Assembly: GCA_965228265.1 (NCBI GenBank) | Contig: OZ245804.1 | Coordinates: 3,038,001-3,102,000, forward strand | Source: GCA-2732755 sp965228265 | Lineage (GTDB): Bacteria > Planctomycetota > Phycisphaerae > Phycisphaerales > UBA1924 | Direction: 5' to 3' | Length of the DNA stretch: 64,000 bases | Part shown: positions 49,099-59,526 of the stretch, piece by piece | Layout: every line of letters starts with the position of its first letter | Position numbering within the stretch: position 1 is the stretch's first letter | Notes under the pieces: model-generated | Told to the model about the DNA's origin: nothing | Databases searched by the model: none | Seen by the model: only the letters and a program-made list of their open reading frames with translations | Position numbers and translations under genes: made by a program

Positions 49099-51153
49099 AT
49101 GAGCTCCATCCCATCCAACGTGAGCCGGGCCCCGTCGCTGCTGGTCAACCAGATCCAGCTGGCGAACCTCCGTCGATCGAGCCTCGGGCTCTTCGAGACC
49201 CAGTCGCAGCTGGCCACGGGCCGGTCCGTCCTGCGCCCGAGCGACGACACCGTCGCCACCGCGGCCATCGCGCAGCTCGATGACAGTATCCAGCGCTCGA
49301 GCCAGCGCCTCCGCAACATCGATCAGGCCGACGCCAATCTCGCGCTCGTCGAGTCCAGCCTCTCCGAGGCCAACGACCTGCTCCTCTCGGCCAAGCAGAT
49401 CGCAAGCACACAGGTCAACATCGGCACCACGCAGGAGGAACGCGAGAACCAGGCGCAGGTCGTCAACTCGCTCATCGACGGGCTCCTCACACAGATGAAC
49501 CGCAAGTCCGTCGACAACTACCTCTTCGGCGGCAGCAAAACAAGCACACCGCCGTTCGAGGCCTTCGGCTCCGGCTTCATCTACACGGGCGAGTTCGATC
49601 AGCTCACCACCGACATCAACCTGGGCAAAAGCGTCCCCGTCACGCTCGTCGGCATCGATTCCATCGGCGACGAACTCAGCAAAGTCAAAGGCGATGTCGA
49701 CCTCGCCCCATCGCTCACGCCCGACACACTCCTCTCGGATCTCAGGGGACCCGTCGGCCTGGGCGTCTCCAAAGGCGTCATCCAGATGCAGCTCGACAAC
49801 GGCCCCGTCGTCGAGATCGACCTCAACTCCGCCGACCGCATGGAAGACGTGGTCACACGCATCGAAGCCGCCATCCGAGACTACGAGACCACCAACGGCG
49901 TGACGATCCTGGATACCGGGGGCGTCTCGCTCGCAGGCGAAGCCATCACCATCGACGTCGTCAGCGGTGCACCGGGCACCGATCCGCAGCTCACATTCAC
50001 AGAGGTCGGCGTCGGCACCACCGCGAGGGATCTCGGCCTGACCACCTCGGGCGGCTTCGCGTTCGAGGCCACCCAGACCACGGGGCAGGATCTCGATCCA
50101 AAGCTCACCATGCGCTCATCCATCGCGTCGCTCGCCGGGCTGACCGGTGCTCTCGACGAGATCGTCATCAACAACGGCGGGCGAAGGGCACAGATCGACC
50201 TCTCGGGCGCCCAGACCATCGAAGACCTCGCCAACGCCATCCAGGGCGCCGACATCGGCGCCCGGCTGGTCATCAACAGCCAGGGCACAGGCATCGACAT
50301 CGTCAACCTCGTCTCCGCCTCCCCGGATCAGTCGATGACCATCGAGGAAGTCGCCGGCGGCAACCGCACGGCAGAAATGCTCGGCATCCGGTCGCTCAAG
50401 TCCTCCACACGCACCGACATCCTCAACGACGGGCGGGGCGTGAGCGTCAAGACAGGCGGCACCGACCCGCTCACGGGACTGGCCGACCCAACCCTCGACG
50501 TCGACTTCGAAGTCGTCCTGGGCGATGGGTCCAGCTTCACCGTCAATCTGCGACCCGAGGACGCCGTCACCATCGGCGACGTCATCGCGCGCATCAACGA
50601 CGAAGCCAGCAGCCAGGGCATCCCCCCCACGGCCTTCCAGGCCTCGCTCGGGGACGCCGACAACGGCATCGTCTTCACACAGGATGCCAGCTTCACTGGC
50701 ACGCTCTCCATAGAGAGGCGCAACAACTCCTCCGCGATGTTCGATCTCGGGCTCGGGGACGCAACTTTTGACCCTACGAGCGCAACTCTTGCCGGGAGCG
50801 ACCCGGCACCGGTGGTCTCGAACACCGTGTTCACGCGTCTGATCGAGCTCAGAGAGGCACTTACGGCCGGTGACACGACTGGCATCACGTTTGCAGGAAC
50901 CAAACTGGAAGAAGTTGTGGACTCCGTCGCACAGACCCGCGGCCTCGTCGGCAGCTACAGCAAACGGCTCGAGTCGGCTCGGGTCAGGGAAGAGGACGTC
51001 AACGTCATGGAGCAGAGTTTCAGGAGCGAACTGCGTGACCTGGACTTTGCGGAGGCATCGACCAAGCTCACCCTACTGCAGACACAGCTGCAGGCCGGGC
51101 TTCAGAGCATGTCGATCGCGAATCAGTTGAATCTGCTCGACTTCCTCGGTTAG
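49099..51153 (+). CDS. flgL: flagellar hook-associated protein 3 FlgL, unusually large
   Basis: 684 residues, roughly double the usual 300-400. The N-terminus (RAPSLLVNQIQLANLRRSSLGLFETQSQLATGRSVLRPSDDTVATAAI) and C-terminus (LRDLDFAEASTKLTLLQTQLQAGLQSMSIANQLNLLDFLG) are the flagellin-like helical ends of FlgL. The middle carries repeated flagellin-insertion (IN) motifs, such as GVIQMQLDNGPVVEIDLNSADRMEDVVTRIEAAI and RRAQIDLSGAQTIEDLANAIQGAD. It is the second junction protein between hook and filament. It starts eight bases after flgK. Confidence 0.9.
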   Translation: MSSIPSNVSRAPSLLVNQIQLANLRRSSLGLFETQSQLATGRSVLRPSDDTVATAAIAQLDDSIQRSSQRLRNIDQADANLALVESSLSEANDLLLSAKQIASTQVNIGTTQEERENQAQVVNSLIDGLLTQMNRKSVDNYLFGGSKTSTPPFEAFGSGFIYTGEFDQLTTDINLGKSVPVTLVGIDSIGDELSKVKGDVDLAPSLTPDTLLSDLRGPVGLGVSKGVIQMQLDNGPVVEIDLNSADRMEDVVTRIEAAIRDYETTNGVTILDTGGVSLAGEAITIDVVSGAPGTDPQLTFTEVGVGTTARDLGLTTSGGFAFEATQTTGQDLDPKLTMRSSIASLAGLTGALDEIVINNGGRRAQIDLSGAQTIEDLANAIQGADIGARLVINSQGTGIDIVNLVSASPDQSMTIEEVAGGNRTAEMLGIRSLKSSTRTDILNDGRGVSVKTGGTDPLTGLADPTLDVDFEVVLGDGSSFTVNLRPEDAVTIGDVIARINDEASSQGIPPTAFQASLGDADNGIVFTQDASFTGTLSIERRNNSSAMFDLGLGDATFDPTSATLAGSDPAPVVSNTVFTRLIELREALTAGDTTGITFAGTKLEEVVDSVAQTRGLVGSYSKRLESARVREEDVNVMEQSFRSELRDLDFAEASTKLTLLQTQLQAGLQSMSIANQLNLLDFLG

Positions 51154-51279
51154 CGGGGTCGGGCTGGAGAAATGGAACAGGGCTCCCCCGTATCGGCCGC
51201 GGGGAGCACGAGTCAGAGTCAGCAGGCGAGGGACGCCTGCCAGGGCATCAAAGCCAAGGCCGAGGTCAAGGACGATCGC

Positions 51280-51726
51280 ATGGAAGTCCAAACGTCACGC
51301 TTCGGGGTGATTGAGATCGCGGAGGACCGCGTGATCACCTTCACGAAGGGTCTTCTCGGGTTCCCGGCCATGTGCCGGTACTGTCTGCTGCAGCCGGGCG
51401 AAGACGCGCTCTTCTTCTGGCTGCAGAGCCTCGACGACCCGGATCTCGCCTTCGTGATCACCGATCCGACGATGTTCTACCCGGAGTACAACGTACCCAT
51501 CCGGGCGGAGCAGATGGAGGCGCTCTCTCTCGACAAGCTCGAGGACGCGCAGGTATTCGTTATCGTGAACAAGGTTGAGCAGCAGCTCACGGGCAACCTC
51601 CAGGGCCCGCTGGTTGTCAACACCATCGACAGGACGGGTGAACAGCTCGTCCTCGCCGACAAGCGGTGGACAACCAGACAACCGCTGATGAAAGTCGGTC
51701 AGGCCGCTCAAGCGGCCTCCGCCTGA
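51280..51726 (+). CDS. fliW: flagellar assembly factor FliW (CsrA antagonist)
   Basis: 148 residues from ATG 51280, preceded by AAGGA; a longer in-frame start at 51172 lacks a ribosome site. Motifs are SRFGVIEIAEDRVITFTKGLLGFPAMCRYCLL (typical FliW F-GxxGFx), LFFWLQSLDDPDLAFVITDP and LVVNTIDRTGEQLVL. FliW binds CsrA to relieve repression of flagellin translation and is itself titrated by flagellin. Its gene precedes csrA and the two flagellin genes, the canonical partnership. Confidence 0.94.
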   Translation: MEVQTSRFGVIEIAEDRVITFTKGLLGFPAMCRYCLLQPGEDALFFWLQSLDDPDLAFVITDPTMFYPEYNVPIRAEQMEALSLDKLEDAQVFVIVNKVEQQLTGNLQGPLVVNTIDRTGEQLVLADKRWTTRQPLMKVGQAAQAASA

Positions 51727-51852
51727 TTCCGCGGGACAGAGTGCGGCGCCCCGCAGGGAAGCGGGCGCCTCTTGGGCACGGAGGACGCTCGGCCGGAAGC
51801 CGAGCCCCGGGTCGGTGTTGTTTCCGACTCGGCGTTGGAAGGAGCCAATCGA

Positions 51853-52239
51853 ATGCTGGTGCTTTCACGTCAGCGCGATGAGACGATCATGATCGGTGAT
51901 GACATCGAGATCACGGTCGTCGATATCCGAGGCGACAAGGTCCGCCTCGGCATCACTGCGCCGACTCAAATCGCCGTACATCGTAAAGAGGTGTACGACG
52001 CAATTAGAAGAGAAAACGAACAGGCGGCGTGCTTCAAGCGCGACGACCTGGGGCCGCTGAGTTCGGGCGCGGCTCCGAAATCCGTCCGTCCGGGACGTGC
52101 TGCCAGGGCGTCATCCCTGGCCTCCCAGAACGGTAACGGCGGCAACAAGCCCGCCACGAGCAACGGAGTCCACCCGCAGCGGACCGAGGTCACCTCGGCG
52201 AGCGCTCACGACTCGACGCCGACGCGGACCACCGCCTAA
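51853..52239 (+). CDS. csrA: carbon storage regulator CsrA with long C-terminal tail
   Basis: 128 residues from ATG 51853, behind GGAAGGAG. Residues 1-62 are a complete CsrA: MLVLSRQRDETIMIGDDIEI, VRLGITAPTQIAVHRKEVYDAI and REN. CsrA proteins are usually 55-75 residues. The remaining 65 residues are Ser/Thr/Gly/Pro/Asn-rich and look disordered. CsrA dimers bind GGA motifs that overlap ribosome binding sites and block translation; the two flagellin leaders downstream carry such a motif. The disordered tail may alter FliW or RNA interaction (inference). Confidence 0.92.
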   Translation: MLVLSRQRDETIMIGDDIEITVVDIRGDKVRLGITAPTQIAVHRKEVYDAIRRENEQAACFKRDDLGPLSSGAAPKSVRPGRAARASSLASQNGNGGNKPATSNGVHPQRTEVTSASAHDSTPTRTTA

Positions 52240-52292
52240 CAGGGCGGCCCGCAACCGCCGCGAGGACGCGGTCGGAGGCGTGCGAACGTCAG

Positions 52293-52303
52293 TCACGGAG
52301 GAT
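52293..52303 (+). promoter_or_regulatory. flagellin leader GGA motif overlapping ribosome binding site (probable CsrA site)
   Basis: TCACGGAGGAT includes the Shine-Dalgarno sequence and an ACGGA CsrA core, seven bases before the flagellin start. The identical 11 bases precede the second flagellin gene. Confidence 0.55.
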
Positions 52304-52308
52304 CGACA

Positions 52309-53865
52309 ATGAGTCGAATCAACACAAATGTCCCGAGCCTCATTGCTCAGTCAAACCTGACGAGAAGCAATGAAGACCTGCAGCTCAGACTCGAGCGGCT
52401 CTCGACCGGACTCCGCCTCAACCGAGGAAAGGACGACCCGGCCGGGCTCATCATCTCGGAACGCATCCGCTCAGACCTCGAAGGTGTCCAGCAGGGCATC
52501 AAGAACGCAGAGCGGGCGAGCTCAGTCATCGCAACCACGGAAGGTGCGCTCACTGAAGTCAGCGACCTCCTCAACTCCATACGCTCGCTCATCGTCGAGT
52601 CCGCCAACACCGGCGGCAACTCGGCCGAAGAACGCGCGGCAAACCAGCTCCAGATCGACTCGGCCATCGAGTCCATCACCCGGATCGCCAACACCGCGAC
52701 CTTCGGCGGGCTCAAGCTCCTCGACGGGTCACAGGACTACATCGTCTCGGGCGTCCGAAGCTCGGCCATCTCGAAGGCTCAGGTCTTCAGCGCCAACTTC
52801 AGCGGCAACGACGCCATCCAGGTCGACGTCGCCGTGCTCGCCTCGGCGCAGCTCGGCGCGCTCTATATGTCCGGCTTCAACGCGGGCACGGGCGGACAGG
52901 TCACCAGCAGCACCACGCTCCGCATCGCCGGTTCGCTCGGCGTCGGAACCATCGAGGTCGTCTCGGGCACCTCGCTTGCCAACCTCATCAACGCTGTCAA
53001 CAACCTCAAGTCCGTCACGGGCGTCTCCGCATCGCTCATCAGCGCTGCCGACCCCACGTCGGGTGTCGTCTTCAATTCCACCACCTACGGCTCGGACGCA
53101 TTCGTCTCCGTCGAACGCATCGGAGGCCCCAGCGATCCCGCCGAGGACACCGTCAAGCTCTACAAAGCCGCGGACACTTACCAGATCGGCGCCGGCACAG
53201 GAAGCATCTGGACCGAGCCGACCGCTGCACTCTCCACGTCCAACCGAGATACCGGACGTGACGTCACCGCGCTCGTCAACGGCACACTCGCCGACAGCTC
53301 GGGGCTCGAACTCTCTATCTACTCCAGCACGCTCTCACTCGAGATGCTCCTCAACGAGGACCTGGCAACCTCACTCAACGCCACGACATCCTTTGATATC
53401 ACCGGCGGCGGCGCCCTCTTCCAGCTCGGACCGGAGGTCACAAGCCTCCAGCAGAGCTCCATCGGGGTCCAGTCCGTCGCTTCCGAAAACCTCGGCGGCA
53501 CACTCGTGGACGGCAAACTCGCCTTCCTCAACTCGCTCAGAAGCGGACAGGACAACGACATCCGCACCAGTGCCAGCCGAAACGACTTCAGCCAGGCATC
53601 AAACATCATCGCCACCGCCATCGACGAGGTCTCAATCATGCGAGGCCGACTCGGAGCCTTCGAGCGGAACACACTCAGCACGAACGTCCGTTCGCTGCAG
53701 GCGGCCTACGAGAACCTCACCTCGAGCGCCTCGGTCATCCGCGACGCAGACTTCGCGGAGGAAACCAGCAACCTGACGAGGGCGCAGATCCTCAATCAGG
53801 CCTCCACAAGCGTGCTCGGGCTCGCCAACCAGCAGGCCAGCCAGGTGCTCTCACTGCTCGGATAA
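52309..53865 (+). CDS. fliC: flagellin 1
   Basis: 518 residues. The N-terminal D0/D1 helix MSRINTNVPSLIAQSNLTRSNEDLQLRLERLSTGLRLNRGKDDPAGLIISERIRSDLEGVQQGIKNAERA and the C-terminal helix (MRGRLGAFERNTLSTNVRSLQAAYENLTSS...IRDADFAEETSNLTRAQILNQASTSVLGLANQ) are canonical. The central 300 residues are variable and exposed. It is exported through the flagellar type III system and forms the filament. It ends at a clear terminator (53911). It is divergent in its central part from the second flagellin, but not a tandem identical copy. Confidence 0.95.
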   Translation: MSRINTNVPSLIAQSNLTRSNEDLQLRLERLSTGLRLNRGKDDPAGLIISERIRSDLEGVQQGIKNAERASSVIATTEGALTEVSDLLNSIRSLIVESANTGGNSAEERAANQLQIDSAIESITRIANTATFGGLKLLDGSQDYIVSGVRSSAISKAQVFSANFSGNDAIQVDVAVLASAQLGALYMSGFNAGTGGQVTSSTTLRIAGSLGVGTIEVVSGTSLANLINAVNNLKSVTGVSASLISAADPTSGVVFNSTTYGSDAFVSVERIGGPSDPAEDTVKLYKAADTYQIGAGTGSIWTEPTAALSTSNRDTGRDVTALVNGTLADSSGLELSIYSSTLSLEMLLNEDLATSLNATTSFDITGGGALFQLGPEVTSLQQSSIGVQSVASENLGGTLVDGKLAFLNSLRSGQDNDIRTSASRNDFSQASNIIATAIDEVSIMRGRLGAFERNTLSTNVRSLQAAYENLTSSASVIRDADFAEETSNLTRAQILNQASTSVLGLANQQASQVLSLLG

Positions 53866-53910
53866 GCCCATAAGGTCCTGATAAGGGCCGACAAACCCCC
53901 AGATCCAGCG

Positions 53911-53939
53911 AGCCGGCGGACCAAGTCCGTCGGCTTTTC
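53911..53939 (+). terminator. rho-independent terminator after flagellin 1
   Basis: AGCCGGCGGAC / GTCCGTCGGCT stem (one G-T pair) with a three-base loop, followed by TTTTCTT. It separates the transcription of the two flagellin genes. The rest of 53866-54181 is leader DNA with no further gene. Confidence 0.85.
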
Positions 53940-54162
53940 TTATGGACTGACCGAGAAATCTCACTCCGCAAGCACGTCCAACTGAACCCGCCCCCCACAA
54001 CCGCCGATGCCGAGGCGTCCCCGGAAGATGGACCTTCCGGGAACAGGGTGGCTCGGCACGGTGCCGGGCAATGCCCCGCAAAACGTTTCGCCCACTTTCG
54101 CCAGAAAAGGCAACAAGGGCAGACACGCGGGGCGGTGTGTCAGGGGCGAAGAGCCCGAGTGT

Positions 54163-54173
54163 TCACGGAGGAT
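54163..54173 (+). promoter_or_regulatory. second flagellin leader GGA motif (probable CsrA site)
   Basis: TCACGGAGGAT again overlaps the ribosome binding site, eight bases before the second flagellin start. Confidence 0.55.
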
Positions 54174-54181
54174 TCATTCAA

Positions 54182-55714
54182 ATGAGTCGCATCAACACCA
54201 ATGTCACGTCTCTCGTTGCTCAGCGCGTGCTGGGCCAGAACAACTTCGGCCTCAACGATTCGCTTGAGCGCCTCAGCACCGGCCTGCGGATCAACCGCGG
54301 TAAGGACGACCCCGCCGGTCTGATCGCTTCGGAGAACCTCCGGGCCGAGATTAAGTCCGTCGAGTCGGCCATCAACAACGCCGAACGCGCCGAACGCGTC
54401 GTCAACATCGCCGAAGGCGGCCTCTCGGAAGTCTCCGGTCTGCTGACCGAGCTCCAGGGCCTCATCACCAACTCGGCCAACGAAGCCGGCCTCAGCAAGG
54501 CGGAAAAGGAAGCAAACCAGCTTCAGATCGACTCGATCCTCCAGACGATCGACCGCGTCTCGGATCAGACCTCGTTCCAGGGCACCAAGCTCCTGAACGG
54601 TAACTTCGACTTCCGCGTCTCCAGCCAGGCCACCGGTATCGATGACCTCCGCGTCAACGGTGCCAAGTTCGAAGGCGACAGCCTCGACGTCTCCGTCCTG
54701 GTCACCCAGTCGGCCCAGCAGGCCGGTACCTTCCTGAGCTTCGGCGCTGCTGCGCTCGATCTCGGTGGTGCGACCGCAACCGACGGTGCCAGCTCGACCT
54801 TCGTCGTCGAAATCGCCGGTTCTAAGGGCACCCGCGAGTTCAGCTTCGCTTCGGGTACCACGGTTGCTCAGATCCAGGACACCATCAACACCTTCAGCGA
54901 CGTGCTCGGCGTGACCGCCAGCGTCTCGGGTACCGGCGTCCGTCTTGAGTCCTCCGAGTTCGGCTCGGACGAGTACGTCACCGTCAAGGTCGTCGATGAC
55001 GCCCAGCAGGGTGGCGGCGTGTACGGCCTCACCGCTGACAATTTCGCGGCCGCCGATACTACGACCGGCAACACGTACAGCTCCACCGCGGCCACCAACG
55101 GCATCCGCGACTCCGGCCAGGATCTCGGCGCCACGATCAACGGCATCGTTGCCACCACCAGTGGCAAGACCGCCAAGATCGACACCGACTTCCTCAACCT
55201 CGAGATCACACTCAACGACACCAACGCCCAGACTCCGGGCGCTGTGGGCTCGGGCCGCACGTTCGCCATCGCCGGCGGCGGTGCTACGTTCCAGCTCGGC
55301 GGCAACGTCGACATCCAGTCCAAGGTCACCCTGGGCGTCTCCGAGGTTGCCACCCGCAAGCTCGGCTCCAACGCCGCCGGCGGCTTCCTCGACGACCTCG
55401 GCTCGGGCAAGGGCTTCAACGTCGTCGACGGCGATCTCACCTCCGCTCAGAAGGTTGTCTCAGAGGCCATCGAGCAGGTCTCGACCCTCCGCGGCCGCCT
55501 CGGTGCATTCCAGCGCAACACGCTGGGTGCCACCAAGCGAAGCCTCGCTGTCAACCTCGAGAACAGCTCGGCTGCCGAGTCCGTCATTCGCGACACCGAC
55601 TTCGCGTCGGAGACCGCGGCCCTGACCCGCTCGCAGATCCTTGTCTCCGCAGCCACCAACACCCTGTCGCTGGCCAACAACCAGCCGCAGACCGCGCTGC
55701 AGCTCCTCGGCTAA
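54182..55714 (+). CDS. fliC: flagellin 2
   Basis: 510 residues from ATG 54182. The N-terminal RINTNVTSLVAQRVLGQNNFGLNDSLERLSTGLRINRGKDDPAGLIASE and C-terminal LRGRLGAFQRNTLGATKRSLAVNLENSSAAESVIRDTDFASETAALTRSQILVSAATNTLSLANNQPQTALQLLG helices are canonical. The central domain differs from flagellin 1 and contains an IN motif (REFSFASGTTVAQIQDTINTFSDVLGVTAS). It has its own leader, after the terminator of flagellin 1, and its own terminator. Codon use looks more uniform (many GGT/GTT/GCT), consistent with high expression. Confidence 0.95.
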   Translation: MSRINTNVTSLVAQRVLGQNNFGLNDSLERLSTGLRINRGKDDPAGLIASENLRAEIKSVESAINNAERAERVVNIAEGGLSEVSGLLTELQGLITNSANEAGLSKAEKEANQLQIDSILQTIDRVSDQTSFQGTKLLNGNFDFRVSSQATGIDDLRVNGAKFEGDSLDVSVLVTQSAQQAGTFLSFGAAALDLGGATATDGASSTFVVEIAGSKGTREFSFASGTTVAQIQDTINTFSDVLGVTASVSGTGVRLESSEFGSDEYVTVKVVDDAQQGGGVYGLTADNFAAADTTTGNTYSSTAATNGIRDSGQDLGATINGIVATTSGKTAKIDTDFLNLEITLNDTNAQTPGAVGSGRTFAIAGGGATFQLGGNVDIQSKVTLGVSEVATRKLGSNAAGGFLDDLGSGKGFNVVDGDLTSAQKVVSEAIEQVSTLRGRLGAFQRNTLGATKRSLAVNLENSSAAESVIRDTDFASETAALTRSQILVSAATNTLSLANNQPQTALQLLG

Positions 55715-55748
55715 CGCCGAGAAAGCCTCTGACAGGCACACACACCCG

Positions 55749-55782
55749 CGCCCGCCTCGGTCCTTCCGAGGCGGGCGTCTTT
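55749..55782 (+). terminator. rho-independent terminator after flagellin 2
   Basis: CGCCCGCCTCGG / CCGAGGCGGGCG stem of 12 bp with a five-base loop, then TCTTT. It closes the flagellar block. Confidence 0.85.
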
Positions 55783-55840
55783 CAATTGGTACCCTCTCAC
55801 TCCAACACAACACCCCATCGCGTCGATACAACTCAAAGAC

Positions 55841-56797
55841 ATGAGCCCGAGGGTCAAAGCACAACCCGACCTCCCACCACTCCTCGCCGGCGCACGCCGA
55901 GGATTCATGCAGTTCATCACCATCGAGTGCGGCCTGCGTCCCGCAAGCCAGGACGCCTACGCCCGCGACCTCGACGAACTCCTGAACGACCTCAAACAGG
56001 CAGGCATCACCGACTGCGAATCCATCACCCCGAGGCACCTCAGCGAGCACATCCGCAAGCTCTCAGCCGAACGCAAGCTCGCCGCCTCGTCCGTCACCAG
56101 ACACCTCGCCACGATCCGCGTCTTCTGCCGATGGATGCACGCAACGGGCCGGGCCCCCCAGAACCCCGCCGACGTCCTCGAACGCCCATCGAGCTGGAAG
56201 AAGCTCCCCGGCGTCATGAGCCCGGGCCAGATCCGCAAGCTCCTGAGCGCCCCGACCGCGGAACTCGAACACAAACCCGAACGCCGCGTCTACGCACTCC
56301 GCGACCGCGCGATCCTCGAACTCATGTACGCCAGCGGCCTGCGCGCCTCGGAAGTCTGCGCCGTCACACTCGAGGACTACGTCGAAGACGGTGCCGTCGT
56401 CCGCGTCACAGGCAAGGGCGACAAGCAGCGCCTCGTCCCCATGGGCACGCCCGCGATGTCCGCGATCCACACCTACCTCGAAAGCGCCCGCCCGATCCTT
56501 GCCGAGGCATCTGAACGTCCCACGCGCGCGATGTTCCTCTCGCGCACAGGCCGACCACTCGAACGCGTCGCGATCTGGCAGATCGTCCGCAAGCACGCCG
56601 ACGCCGCGGGGCTCAAGGACATCCACCCCCACCTCCTGCGCCACACATTCGCCACCCACCTGCTCTCCGGCGGCGCCGACCTCCGCGTCGTCCAGGACCT
56701 CCTGGGACACGCCGACATCACCACCACACAGATCTACACCCACGTCGACGGCGACCGTCTCCGCCAGGTCCACAAGCAGTTCCACCCAAGGGGATAA
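55841..56797 (+). CDS. xerD: tyrosine recombinase XerC/XerD
   Basis: 318 residues. The N-terminal SAM-like domain (FMQFITIECGLRPASQDAYARDLDELL) is followed by the catalytic domain with Arg168 (ASGLRASEVCAV), Lys in VTGKGDKQRLVP, His-x-x-Arg in HPHLLRHTFATHLL, His in DLLGHADITTTQIY and the nucleophile Tyr299 in IYTHV. All five catalytic residues are intact and the length is that of Xer proteins (about 300). It resolves chromosome dimers at dif; a second Xer is not in view, so XerC and XerD cannot be told apart with certainty. No dif-like site or integrase-type attachments are seen nearby. Confidence 0.92.
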   Translation: MSPRVKAQPDLPPLLAGARRGFMQFITIECGLRPASQDAYARDLDELLNDLKQAGITDCESITPRHLSEHIRKLSAERKLAASSVTRHLATIRVFCRWMHATGRAPQNPADVLERPSSWKKLPGVMSPGQIRKLLSAPTAELEHKPERRVYALRDRAILELMYASGLRASEVCAVTLEDYVEDGAVVRVTGKGDKQRLVPMGTPAMSAIHTYLESARPILAEASERPTRAMFLSRTGRPLERVAIWQIVRKHADAAGLKDIHPHLLRHTFATHLLSGGADLRVVQDLLGHADITTTQIYTHVDGDRLRQVHKQFHPRG

Positions 56798-56870
56798 ACC
56801 GTCACATCAACACAACGACAATCCCCACGCGCAAGCGAGGGAACCCGAAATTCATGCTTGATTCCGAGGC

Positions 56871-57800
56871 TCAGATCGGCCGCTTGTAGTCCGGCTTCTC
56901 GTCGCTGTTGGTCATCGACAAGGGCGAACGCCTCCTCGCCGGCGGCTCAGATGCACGTGTCCGCGACGTGTCATCCTCAGGCGCCACACTCGGCGGCCCA
57001 TCGGGCAGGAACACGTTGTTCACCGCACCCGCCTGACGGTTCGACGACAGATTCGCACGCGTCGCAGCCATCGCCGTATCCACCGCGTCCATCGGCTTGT
57101 TCTTCAGACCCGCGACTACCGCGACCTCAACGCCAGAGCCAAAGCGCAAAGCCGCGACCATCGCACCGGCCATCGCAGCCGCGGGAATACCCACGAACAG
57201 AAGCATGAGCTGGAACGAGCCGCTCGTCCCCTCGCTGGCCGCGACCATGCCCGTGTAACCCGTAAACACACCCGCAAACGGCATCGAATTGAACACGTCC
57301 TGCCAGGGCAACGCCAGCAGGCACAACCCAAGCCCCCACATGCACGCGGACACCGCCTTCTCCACGCCCGGCACCGATGCGCCGCCCGCCACGATCGAGC
57401 CCAAAAGCGTCAGCACCGCAAGCCCAACCGCGGAGAAGATCCCGATCACCACAGCACCCTGACTGAACCGCTTCAGGATCACGTCGAACGTGCTCGCCAC
57501 GCGGTTCACATCGGGCACCGTCTCAGCAGCCGCCTGAACGGACAACGGCTCGGGCTGAGGACCCGCCTCCTGAGTCGACAACCCCCCACGCACCCCGCCC
57601 GTGGCCGTCTGTGTCACCACAACAGGCCGATGCTCCGCAGGACTCGCGTTCTCAAGCGTCTGATATCGGACGTCCGTGAAGTGCACGAAGCCGAAGACAA
57701 AGAGCTGAATCAGGGCGGCCAGGAACAGCCCCGTCGCGCAGAGATAGACCCCCCGCTTCAAGCGGGACAACGCGGCCGAGGTGTGCTGCTGTATCGCCAT
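56871..57800 (-). CDS. multi-pass membrane protein, function unknown
   Basis: 309 residues. One hydrophobic helix (GVYLCATGLFLAALIQLFVFGF) near residue 20 precedes a polar Pro/Gln/Thr linker, then four helices (AVVIGIFSAVGLAVLTLLGSIVAG; ACMWGLGLCLLALPW; FAGVFTGYTGMVAA; FQLMLLFVGIPAAAMAGAMVAALRFG). The C-terminal 70 residues are polar, Arg/Ser/Pro-rich and end KPDYKRPI. No family is recognised. It stands alone between xerD and mqnC, on the opposite strand, as a single-gene unit. Confidence 0.65.
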   Translation of the reverse strand: MAIQQHTSAALSRLKRGVYLCATGLFLAALIQLFVFGFVHFTDVRYQTLENASPAEHRPVVVTQTATGGVRGGLSTQEAGPQPEPLSVQAAAETVPDVNRVASTFDVILKRFSQGAVVIGIFSAVGLAVLTLLGSIVAGGASVPGVEKAVSACMWGLGLCLLALPWQDVFNSMPFAGVFTGYTGMVAASEGTSGSFQLMLLFVGIPAAAMAGAMVAALRFGSGVEVAVVAGLKNKPMDAVDTAMAATRANLSSNRQAGAVNNVFLPDGPPSVAPEDDTSRTRASEPPARRRSPLSMTNSDEKPDYKRPI

Positions 57801-58041
57801 CCGATCTGTCCCCCTATCAAGAATCCATCATCGGTTTCATGAAGCGAACGTTGCATAAGCCTTTGTCAGGGCATGGTCTCCGGCCTCCCCCCACGCCCTC
57901 TCGCCCCGCACAGCCCGCCGAACCGGCAGACCTTGGCGTCCGAGAAATCCATGCCAAGGGGTGGAAATCGTTTCAATGGTTCCTGAAAATAAAGAAGCCA
58001 GCGAGCCCTCGCCGGCGAACACGGAACGGGAAGGATTCCGC

Positions 58042-59505
<1,464 letters not shown>

Positions 59506-59526
59506 TCGATTTGCTATAATCACACC

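Noticed and set aside
54040..54070. Possible sigma-54 promoter before flagellin 2 (GGCTCGGCACGGTGCC)
   Set aside because: The GG and GC elements are not ten bases apart and the TTGC element is missing, unlike the two accepted sites.
55841..56797. Integrase of a mobile element carrying the flagellar block or its flanks
   Set aside because: The recombinase has Xer length and motifs and no attachment-site repeats or tRNA target are seen around it; it looks like the housekeeping XerD.
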